From OMOG01 sp041485845 (GTDB lineage: Bacteria; Acidobacteriota; Terriglobia; Bryobacterales; Bryobacteraceae): DNA of 11,097 bases. The first letter of the stretch is position 1. Each line of letters starts with the position of its first letter. The stretch spans positions 1 through 11,097 of the forward strand of contig JBGPKH010000267.1 in NCBI GenBank assembly GCA_041485845.1. The letters run 5' to 3'. Below, piece after piece: positions 1 through 6,257 of this stretch. The translations under genes and the position numbers were made by a program. The notes below the pieces were generated by a model. It was not told where the DNA came from, did no database searches, and saw only the letters and a program-made list of their open reading frames with translations.

Positions 1-289
1 CCCTGCCGTCAGGGAGCAGCGTGGCCGTGTGCCCCCTGCGGGGCGTAGTCATGTTGCCAGTCGCCGTAAACGTGCCAATGCGAGGATCGTACAACTCGAC
101 GCTGGGGGTTTTGTTGTCGACTCCGCCGGCGATCAAGACTCTGCCGTCGCCGAGCAGGGTAGCCGTGTGAAAAAAGCGGGGCGTGGTCATGTTGCCGGTC
201 GCCGTGAATGTGCCTGGCGATTGTGCTGCCGCCTTCGGAGTCTGACCGGCCGCTAATACAAGCAATAGAAAAACAACGTTGGTCTTCAT
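1..289 (-). CDS. Kelch-type beta-propeller exported protein, N-terminal part (runs off the left edge)
   Basis: The 96 readable codons start at an ATG at 289-287, preceded by a purine-rich stretch (GAAGAAAGGGCGAGAGC). Residues 1-23 form a Sec signal peptide (MKTNVVFLLLVLAAGQTP, then AAAQS). Kelch / galactose-oxidase-like units follow: GTFTATGNMTTPR occurs at 26-38 and again at 72-84, each followed by HTATLL and DGR, with a GDGRVLIAGG strand and a VELYDP strand in the first unit. The unit is 46 residues, typical of one propeller blade. The gene is the fourth in a minus-strand cluster, 22 bases after the SBBP gene stop. Its signal-peptide DNA resembles that of the SBBP gene. The rest, including any shared C-terminal module, lies outside the window. 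Kelch-propeller assignment is strong; substrate or enzymatic activity cannot be judged. Confidence 0.85.
   Translation of the reverse strand, partial: MKTNVVFLLLVLAAGQTPKAAAQSPGTFTATGNMTTPRFFHTATLLGDGRVLIAGGVDNKTPSVELYDPRIGTFTATGNMTTPRRGHTATLLPDGR
4..214 (-). repeat. Two tandem copies of a Kelch blade coding unit, 138-bp period
   Basis: Bases 4-76 and 142-214 match at about 58 of 73 positions (hand alignment) at an offset of 138 bases, or 46 codons. They encode two successive propeller blades, and most of the mismatch falls in a six-base block coding the variable loop after TTPR. This is an in-gene domain repeat, not a separate element. Confidence 0.8.
219..289 (-). repeat. Signal-peptide start region shared with the SBBP gene, copy 1
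   Basis: Bases 219-289, coding the start and signal peptide of the Kelch protein, align without gaps to 3067-3137 at about 55 of 71 positions (hand count). The shared peptide core is LLLVL-A/G-AGQTP. The match fades toward the start codon of the partner gene, whose N-terminus is three codons longer. Confidence 0.7.
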
Positions 290-311
290 GCTCTCGCCCT
301 TTCTTCAAACT

Positions 312-3146
312 TCATCGCACCGCGATGGTGACGCCCGCCTGGCTTGACGTGTTCCCCACCTGTACAACCACCGGCATGGCGCTACCGGTCTGAATGGCGC
401 TCGGGATTTGGACGTTCACCTGCATCAGGCCCGCAACGTTTCCCGGCGCTCCCCCTGCATAGATCGGGGTCACTGTCTGACCGCCTATGGTGACGCTCAC
501 CGGTAAGATCGGGTGCGGCACGGGGTCCGACCCTGGTTTGCCGTCGACACCCGCAGGCGAGGTCTGGCCTTCGCCCGTCGCAAAGATCGACACGACCGAA
601 CCGATGCGGGCTGGATTTGCCGGCGAGTTAACGCTTGAATCCTGATTTAGAATCGCGCCCGCGCCGCGGCCCGAAGAGTCCAGCGTAAAGATGGCAGGAG
701 AAACCGGCGCCAATTGAAGAGTTACCGCAGCGGATCTGCTACCTCTGTACTCGACTTGCACCTGGGTGGAGGTTTTCCCGGCCACGGCGTATGGAACGAC
801 CGCACTCAATTGATTTTCGACTGTGTAGATGAGCGGCGCGGGAACACCGTCGAAGAGCACTCTGGTTCCCCCGAGTGTTGTATTCACCAAGCCGGCCGTC
901 AGACGAAGGGTTGTCAACGGACCGGGTCCGAACCCGGTTCCAAATACAGCGATGATCTCTCCGGGGGCCACCGGTCCGGGCAGGAAGCTGGCGGCATTGA
1001 CAACGCTCGAAGGCTGAAACGAAGGGACCACCGCCGCGCCTGGCAGATCCAGCTTGACGAGGAAGGCGCTCCCTACCGGGGACGCTTGCGAGGGGCCTGA
1101 GGTTAAGGGAAAGTCGGGCGAGTCGGTTGAGCCTGTCACGTAGAACTTCCCCGCGGCGTCCAGGCCGACGCCCGAAGCCAGGTCATCTCCCTTGCCACCG
1201 AGGTATGTGGAATAGATCAACGCCGTTCCGTCCGCATTCAGCTTGGTCACAAAAGCATCGGAGTCGTATCCGTCCTCGTCAAAGGGGTGGCCGCCCGCAA
1301 AGACCTTCTGAAGAGCGCCCGGCGTGGTGGGGAAGTCGGGCGAGCTGGTGTAGCCCGCAAAGTAAGTGTTGCCGTCGGCGTCTACGGCTATCTTTCCCCC
1401 AACGGTGACGTGGGCGGCATAGAGCAAAGCTGTGCCGGCGGCATTGAGTTTCGCCAGCCAGCCGTTGCCTCCGTCATCAAATGCGCCCGGAGTGATGGGG
1501 AATTGGCCGGCGAGGTTGAAGCCGGCCAGGTAAGCATTGCCGGCAGCGTCCACCGTTAGCGTTGTAATGGGTAGAGCCTGGCGGAGGAAGCTCGAATAGA
1601 CCAGCGACGAGCCCGTCGGGTCTAATTTGCTCACGAAGCCGCCGTAGGAGGCCGTACCCGGAAATTGGAGAGCGCCAGGTGTGGTGGGGAAGTCGCTCGC
1701 ACCCGTCCAGCCCGCTACGTAGGCGTTGCCCTCGGCATCCACTGCAATGCCCGTGCCCGCCTGGCTCATACCATATAACAATGCCCCCCCTCCTGCACCG
1801 CCGAGATAGGTGGAATAGGCGAGAGCAGTGCCCGTGGGGTTTAGCTTTGTCACGAAGGTGCTCCAGCCGGCGTCCCAATGGGCTTGGAAAGCCCCCGGCG
1901 TGGTGGGGAAGTTCTTGGACCGTGTGCTCCCGGTTACATACGCGGACCCTGCCGAATCCACCGCGATGCAGCAAGGGAGTACAAACGAGGGGCCTTGGGG
2001 ACCTACCGAGAGCGAAGCGCCGTCTGAAGGACTGAGAAAGGTGGCGTAGACCAGCGATGTACCGGTGGCGTTCACCTTTGCGATAAAGGGAGCGCCATTG
2101 CCGACTATCTGAGTCTGAAAAGCCCCTGGACTAGCGGGGAAGTCAGGGGTGTAGGCAAAGCCCGTTACATAGACGTTGCCTGCGGCATCCAGTGCGATAG
2201 CGGTGCTCGCCGCACCGCCGATGTAAGTAGAGTAAATCACGCTCGTCCCGGTGGGGTCCAGTTTCTTGACGAAGCTTCCTCTGCCGGTCATGGAGCCGGT
2301 CACGTACACGTTGCCCGCTCCGTCCACCGCGCCTGCGGCCGAGCTGAGGCCGTCAAGTAAGGTGGAATAAACCAAGACAGGATCGATGACCAGTGCCGCA
2401 CTGGCGTCGTAGTGGTCCAGCTCAAACCCTACCTCGTTTTTGTTGCGGACTGCGTACCGTGCGTCGATCTCCTTCTTCGTCTCGCCGATTTGCTGCCACA
2501 CCCGCGGCTTGCGCTGAACAATCTTGCCCCTGTCTGTAGCCAGCACGAGGGCCCCTTCCTGGTCGACGCTGACGCTGCGCGCGCCCGGAAAATTAAGGGA
2601 GATCGCGCGCGCATCGCCGCCCGCCGCCACCACAAAGTCGTATTCCAACTGGCTCCCGTTTCCGTAGTAGACCAAGTCCACTCCGCGATAGACATTCCGG
2701 TATCTCACTTTGGAGTAATTGGTGACATTGCTGCGCCAGCTCTTCGGATTCTTTCCGATGAAATAGTTACTCTTGCCTGGGAGAGGATCCATCCCCTCAA
2801 TGGAGGCCCTGGAGTTCGACCTGAGCAACTTCATATGCAGAGTGGAGTTTTTACTGGGGCCCCCATCGAAAACTGCCTCGGTGGAAGTCAGGAACAGTAC
2901 GCAGCCGCTACCCCGCGAGAAGTATTTCGCTTGCGAGCCCGCGTCGGCGCATATGGCCTCAAAGCAGGGCTCAAAGCTCAGGGGGAGCTTGGCGTAGCTT
3001 GCCGTCCCACGCACCTGCTCGGCGCCCGCTGTCATGGCCGCGCCAGCGGGCTTGGAGGTAGCTGAAGATTGAGCCACCGTCGTCGGAGTCTGACCGGCTC
3101 CTAACACCAGCAACAGAGAAACAAATTTGGCTTTCTTCTTTCGCAT
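312..3146 (-). CDS. SBBP-repeat beta-propeller exported protein with Solibacter-type C-terminal domain
   Basis: This 944-residue protein starts at an ATG at 3146-3144, preceded by GAGAAGGAAAAGG. The signal peptide has a basic start (MRKKKAK) and a hydrophobic core to about residue 26. Residues 50-258 match the N-terminal domain usually found before SBBP propellers (DUF7948 from memory), including YRGVDLVYYG and LEYDF. SBBP units fill about 265-700. Their landmark DFPxTPGAxQ recurs at 335, 412, 485, 548, 604 and 678, alternating with VDAAGNxYVTG and KLDPTGTxLVYSTYLGG strands. Residues 713-944 are the Solibacter C-terminal domain (VVNAASF, then PVAPGEIIAVFGTGFGP, ending VVVQVGNTSSQAGVTIAVR). 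The third blade carries a longer loop with vicinal cysteines at 392-393. It lies 13 bases after the BNR gene and 22 before the Kelch gene. The role is probably structural or binding at the cell surface; no catalytic motif is visible. Confidence 0.92.
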   Translation of the reverse strand: MRKKKAKFVSLLLVLGAGQTPTTVAQSSATSKPAGAAMTAGAEQVRGTASYAKLPLSFEPCFEAICADAGSQAKYFSRGSGCVLFLTSTEAVFDGGPSKNSTLHMKLLRSNSRASIEGMDPLPGKSNYFIGKNPKSWRSNVTNYSKVRYRNVYRGVDLVYYGNGSQLEYDFVVAAGGDARAISLNFPGARSVSVDQEGALVLATDRGKIVQRKPRVWQQIGETKKEIDARYAVRNKNEVGFELDHYDASAALVIDPVLVYSTLLDGLSSAAGAVDGAGNVYVTGSMTGRGSFVKKLDPTGTSVIYSTYIGGAASTAIALDAAGNVYVTGFAYTPDFPASPGAFQTQIVGNGAPFIAKVNATGTSLVYATFLSPSDGASLSVGPQGPSFVLPCCIAVDSAGSAYVTGSTRSKNFPTTPGAFQAHWDAGWSTFVTKLNPTGTALAYSTYLGGAGGGALLYGMSQAGTGIAVDAEGNAYVAGWTGASDFPTTPGALQFPGTASYGGFVSKLDPTGSSLVYSSFLRQALPITTLTVDAAGNAYLAGFNLAGQFPITPGAFDDGGNGWLAKLNAAGTALLYAAHVTVGGKIAVDADGNTYFAGYTSSPDFPTTPGALQKVFAGGHPFDEDGYDSDAFVTKLNADGTALIYSTYLGGKGDDLASGVGLDAAGKFYVTGSTDSPDFPLTSGPSQASPVGSAFLVKLDLPGAAVVPSFQPSSVVNAASFLPGPVAPGEIIAVFGTGFGPGPLTTLRLTAGLVNTTLGGTRVLFDGVPAPLIYTVENQLSAVVPYAVAGKTSTQVQVEYRGSRSAAVTLQLAPVSPAIFTLDSSGRGAGAILNQDSSVNSPANPARIGSVVSIFATGEGQTSPAGVDGKPGSDPVPHPILPVSVTIGGQTVTPIYAGGAPGNVAGLMQVNVQIPSAIQTGSAMPVVVQVGNTSSQAGVTIAVR
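319..395 (-). repeat. 3' end of the shared C-terminal domain, copy 1
   Basis: Bases 319-395, coding the last residues of the SBBP protein, align without gaps to 3167-3243 in the BNR gene, with 68 of 77 identical by hand count. Nearly all differences are silent, and the last 20 residues of the two proteins are the same. Confidence 0.85.
3067..3137 (-). repeat. Signal-peptide start region shared with the Kelch gene, copy 2
   Basis: This is the partner of 219-289. It codes the signal-peptide core LLLVLGAGQTP of the SBBP protein, and the block containing the AGQTP codons (3081-3096) is the best conserved part. Confidence 0.7.
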
Positions 3147-3159
3147 CCTTTTCCTTCTC

Positions 3160-5703
3160 TTACCGCACGGCGATGGTCACGCCCGCCTGGCTGGACGTAT
3201 TCCCCACCTGCACAACCACCGGCACGGCGCTGCCGGTTTGGATACCTCCGGGTATCTTGGCGTCGACCTGTGTGACGCCTGCAATCTTTTTGATTGGGGT
3301 CAAGGTTGACGACAGGCCGCCTATTGTGACCGTCACCGGGCCGTCACCGATCCCTGTTGCATACAGTGAGATGACATCGCCTGCCTGTGCCGCCTTAGAC
3401 CCACTATTGATTGAGCCGTCCTGATTCAGCGCAACTGCTTGTCCTTTCCCCGTGGAGTCCAGCGTGAAGACTCCCGGAGCGTACTGCGTAACCTGCACCG
3501 GGAAGGAGGCCGAAGTGCGCCCCTCGAACGTGATCGTGACCTGTGCCGCCCCGGCGGAAACTGAATCCGGGACTTGGGCAGCAACCTGCCCGGCCCAGGT
3601 GTAGATCAATGGCGCGGGAGTCCCGTTGAACTGAACAGTGGTACCCGAGAGTTGGGCGCTGTAAAGACCGTTAGTCCCCGGAGTTGCGGGAATCAGTTGC
3701 GCGGGGCCGAGTCCGGAGCCGGTAATGACCACGATCTCGCCGGGAGAAACCGGGCCGCCAAGATTGCTGGCGCCATTCAAAACGGCACTGACGCTAACGG
3801 AAGCGCTCAGCGTTTCGCCTCCCGTGAGCGTCTTGTACACTCCGTTGGGACCGCTGGCGTAGAGCACGGCAGGATTCCTCGGGTCCATAGCCAACCCGAA
3901 CACAGCCAACTCGTCTAGTCCGGAGTTCACCGCGAACCAGTGATCTCCTCCATCGAGGCTCTTGAAGACGCCGCCGCGTTCGCTCCCGACATAGAGCGTC
4001 TGCTGATTCACGGGATCAATAATTACCGGGGCGCTTCGACCCATGGTGAGACTGGCGAGACCGCTGTTAATGTCCTGCCACGTGTGTCCCCCGTCGACGC
4101 TGCGGAATATGCCTTGAGTCCGGGCCGTTGCGTAGACTGTCGAGGGCCTGTTGCGGTCTATCGTGACGGTCCACGCCGGTATATTCAAGACGTTGGTCCA
4201 GGTTTCTCCACCATCCTCGGACAGATAAAACGCGGTTGCCGTGGAGGCGAACAGTCTTCCGCCCTTGGTTGAATCGATGGTCAAATAGGTAATCGCCCCC
4301 GACGGCCTGCTTCCGGTGGATTTCCAGCTATCCCCGTAATCGGTGCTCCTGAAGACCCCCTCGTTTTGCGTGCCCACGTAAACGATATTCGGGCTCAACG
4401 GATCGACTGCCACGGAGATCACGTACGCCGCGGCGGATCCGAAGCGGCGGATTGACCAGGTCAAGCCGCCATCCATGCTTTTGAAAAACCCGTTCCCGAT
4501 CATGCCGCCAGCGTAGAATCGCCGGGAATCCGACGGATCAAACGCTACACCTCGAGATCCGAATGCGGTGAAGCCCTGTCCGGCGACGGGCCAGGATGCA
4601 CCACCATCCTGCGACCAAACCATGCCGTACCCGAACTCGCTGCTGACAAACATCTTCTGGCCGTTGTTGGGGTCGATCCAGATCCCGTAGCCGAATTTAT
4701 TTGCAGCGTCAATACCAGCATGCAGAATGGTCCACGTTGCGCCGCGGTCGCGGGAAACTTGCGCGCCCGCGGCGTTTGTTCCCGCGAACAGCGCTCCCGC
4801 GGAATTCACCGCCAGCGACCACACCATGCCGTTCGAGAGCCCGGTCGACTGCCAGGTTACGCCGCCATCGGAACTCGTCCAGACACCACCGCCGTTGGTG
4901 CCCGCGTAGATTGTGTGCGCAGCGGACGGATCGACGGTCAGCGAGTTCACGGGAAAAGGACCCGGTGACCCTACATGCTGCCACGTGTTTCCCGCGTCAG
5001 TGCTCTTCCAGATTCCGTCCTCGTTGGCGCCGGCATAGAGGACCTGGCTATTGGCGGGATCAAGCGCCAGCGTCCATATTGCCGCCGGCGTCAGGGCCGG
5101 CATCGGGGACCAGCGTTGGCCTCCGTCCGTGCTCTTGAAGGCGCCGTGTCCAACGGTCGGAGCATAGAGGATGTCCGAGTTCCCCGGATCAATCGTTATG
5201 TTGAAAATTGCAGCCGTGGTGGGAAAGATAGTCGCCCAGGTAACTCCCCCGTCGATGCTCTTCCGGATCGAGCCATTCTGAGCGTTGTTGAAGACCCCGA
5301 CGTAAACGACGCCGGACCGGTTCGGGTCGGCCGCGATCGATTCAATGCTCCCAGAAATCGCTGGGATAGTCTGCCACGTTGCGCCGCCGTCGCCGGTCTT
5401 GAACAGACCACCTCCCGGATCTCCGGCATAAACCGTTTGCGGTCCGGAAGCGTCTATGGCTAGCGCTATCACTTCGAGATCGGTGAGACCGGTATTTGCG
5501 GCGGACCAGGTAATTCCATGATCAACGGATTTTCGAATGCCGCCTCCAAGCGTACCCATGAAAATAGTCCCCGTTCCCCGCGGGTCCACAGCGATGGCCT
5601 CGATAGCAGCGGGGCTGGGGCCGATGTTGGTCCACGCGCCGCCACTCTGCTGAGCGATCAGCAGGAGTGGCGAAAGGAGCATAACGATAATGGTTGTTTT
5701 CAC
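3160..5703 (-). CDS. BNR/Asp-box beta-propeller exported protein with Solibacter-type C-terminal domain
   Basis: This 847-residue protein starts at GTG (5703-5701), with GGGAGAAG just upstream and no better in-frame start. Residues 1-18 are a signal peptide (MKTTIIVMLLSPLLLIAQQ). The region 22-632 is a chain of sortilin/BNR-like blades. I count 13 Asp-boxes of the form S-x-D-x-G-x-T-W (residues 59, 103, 149, 191, 234, 277, 317, 364, 409, 453, 495, 535, 582) and one decayed copy near 624. They are usually preceded by DPxxxxxxYAGT-like strands. Fourteen blades would fit two seven-bladed propellers, as in sortilin-like and GH74 proteins, but I see no basis for claiming hydrolase activity. Residues 635-847 are the Solibacter C-terminal domain, shorter than in the SBBP protein because the loop after YATGIG is missing. 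It lies nine bases after the small exported protein and 13 before the SBBP gene. Confidence 0.92.
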   Translation of the reverse strand: MKTTIIVMLLSPLLLIAQQSGGAWTNIGPSPAAIEAIAVDPRGTGTIFMGTLGGGIRKSVDHGITWSAANTGLTDLEVIALAIDASGPQTVYAGDPGGGLFKTGDGGATWQTIPAISGSIESIAADPNRSGVVYVGVFNNAQNGSIRKSIDGGVTWATIFPTTAAIFNITIDPGNSDILYAPTVGHGAFKSTDGGQRWSPMPALTPAAIWTLALDPANSQVLYAGANEDGIWKSTDAGNTWQHVGSPGPFPVNSLTVDPSAAHTIYAGTNGGGVWTSSDGGVTWQSTGLSNGMVWSLAVNSAGALFAGTNAAGAQVSRDRGATWTILHAGIDAANKFGYGIWIDPNNGQKMFVSSEFGYGMVWSQDGGASWPVAGQGFTAFGSRGVAFDPSDSRRFYAGGMIGNGFFKSMDGGLTWSIRRFGSAAAYVISVAVDPLSPNIVYVGTQNEGVFRSTDYGDSWKSTGSRPSGAITYLTIDSTKGGRLFASTATAFYLSEDGGETWTNVLNIPAWTVTIDRNRPSTVYATARTQGIFRSVDGGHTWQDINSGLASLTMGRSAPVIIDPVNQQTLYVGSERGGVFKSLDGGDHWFAVNSGLDELAVFGLAMDPRNPAVLYASGPNGVYKTLTGGETLSASVSVSAVLNGASNLGGPVSPGEIVVITGSGLGPAQLIPATPGTNGLYSAQLSGTTVQFNGTPAPLIYTWAGQVAAQVPDSVSAGAAQVTITFEGRTSASFPVQVTQYAPGVFTLDSTGKGQAVALNQDGSINSGSKAAQAGDVISLYATGIGDGPVTVTIGGLSSTLTPIKKIAGVTQVDAKIPGGIQTGSAVPVVVQVGNTSSQAGVTIAVR
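3167..3243 (-). repeat. 3' end of the shared C-terminal domain, copy 2
   Basis: This is the partner of 319-395. It codes the C-terminal residues of the BNR protein, with VPVVVQVG in place of MPVVVQVG as the only change over the last 25 or so residues. Confidence 0.85.
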
Positions 5704-5712
5704 GTCTTCTCC

Positions 5713-6153
5713 CTATTGCTTTTCCATTACGAGGCGCCGCTCGGAGCGGCGGCCGTCCGTCTGTTGCTCGGTGATTTCGAGAATCAGCACTCCCGGCTCT
5801 ACGGCTGATCGCCGGATGAGCTGCCTGTGCCCGCCGTTAGCACATTCGCGCAGGATCTCCACTGTCCGGCCGTCCACGCGCCGAGACGATTGCGTTCCAG
5901 AACACGCCGAGTCCTGGAAGTCCCGGGCCTTGCCGTCGAAGTACAGGATCGTGCTGGATGTTGACGCGCGCCCATCTGCGGCCATGGTGTCCAAGGTGAA
6001 CACCTCGCCATGGGTGTGTGGTTCGATTCGAAGGGTCACACTCTCCTGATTTCCGGCAAGCGTCGAACGGGCCGGATTCAGTTTCCACACGCCGAAAGCC
6101 TCCCCAGCCCAGGAAGTGGCGCCAAGCAACGTGAGCAACAGAGCGGCTCGCAT
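5713..6153 (-). CDS. Small exported protein of unknown function with GVWKLNPARS motif, first gene of the propeller operon
   Basis: The protein has 146 residues. The ATG at 6153-6151 is preferred because it directly opens a signal peptide (MRAALLLTLLGATSWAG, likely cut near residue 16). An in-frame ATG at 6231 would add 26 basic/aromatic residues before it. The mature N-terminus has GVWKLNPARSTL (21-32), a motif I know from many short exported acidobacterial proteins of unknown function. The body alternates strand-like segments (VTLRIEP, VFTLDTM, STILYFDGK, TVEILREC, VLILEITEQ), suggesting a small beta barrel or lipocalin-like fold. Two cysteines, at 84 and 104, could form a disulfide. Its stop lies nine bases before the BNR propeller start, so they are almost certainly cotranscribed. 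The upstream Shine-Dalgarno is weak. Confidence 0.75.
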   Translation of the reverse strand: MRAALLLTLLGATSWAGEAFGVWKLNPARSTLAGNQESVTLRIEPHTHGEVFTLDTMAADGRASTSSTILYFDGKARDFQDSACSGTQSSRRVDGRTVEILRECANGGHRQLIRRSAVEPGVLILEITEQQTDGRRSERRLVMEKQ

Positions 6154-6257
6154 GTGGCTACCATGCCGCCAAAATGAGGAGAGAACAAGTCTCCAGGCGT
6201 AGTAAGACCGTTTGATACGCTTGCACCGCATTGAAAATAAGAGCTATTCTCGAACCA
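6154..6257. promoter_or_regulatory. Divergent regulatory region between the propeller operon and the TolB/TPR gene
   Basis: These 104 bases separate two divergently read genes and must carry both promoters. Two short inverted repeats are visible: GGAGA (6178-6182) with TCTCC (6190-6194), and GCGTA (6197-6201) with TACGC (6216-6220). Either could be an operator, but five-base arms are short enough to arise by chance. I could not find a convincing minus-strand promoter. Confidence 0.4.
6221..6250 (+). promoter_or_regulatory. Candidate promoter of the TolB/TPR gene, leaderless type
   Basis: A TATTCT box at 6245-6250 ends seven bases before the ATG at 6258, with TTGCAC at 6221-6226 about 18 bases upstream as a weak -35. 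This spacing puts the transcription start at or next to the start codon. There is no Shine-Dalgarno before that ATG, which fits a leaderless mRNA. The same box at the same distance precedes the gene at 10417. Confidence 0.45.

Noticed and set aside
9..308. Minus-strand 99-residue frame starting MKKGREHEDQ
   Set aside because: It is a shifted reading of the Kelch gene. The other frame, from 289, has a signal peptide and two Kelch blades and stays open to the edge.
1100..2350. Regularly spaced repeats resembling a CRISPR or minisatellite
   Set aside because: The repeats are imperfect, in frame and translate to SBBP blades.
2412..3065. 217-residue plus-strand frame opposite the SBBP gene
   Set aside because: It is antisense to a gene with clear domains, has no recognisable motif and is explained by GC-rich codon bias.
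3800..5640. Glycoside hydrolase (GH74) or sialidase activity for the BNR protein
   Set aside because: Asp-boxes are structural and found in many non-enzymes. I could not identify catalytic residues.
6154..6231. Extension of the small exported protein by 26 residues (ATG at 6231)
   Set aside because: It would place a basic, aromatic stretch before a well-formed signal peptide and consume most of the divergent promoter region.
6231..6257. TTG start for the TolB/TPR protein
   Set aside because: There is no ribosome site before it, and the TATTCT box lies inside the nine extra codons. The ATG at 6258 fits the box spacing.
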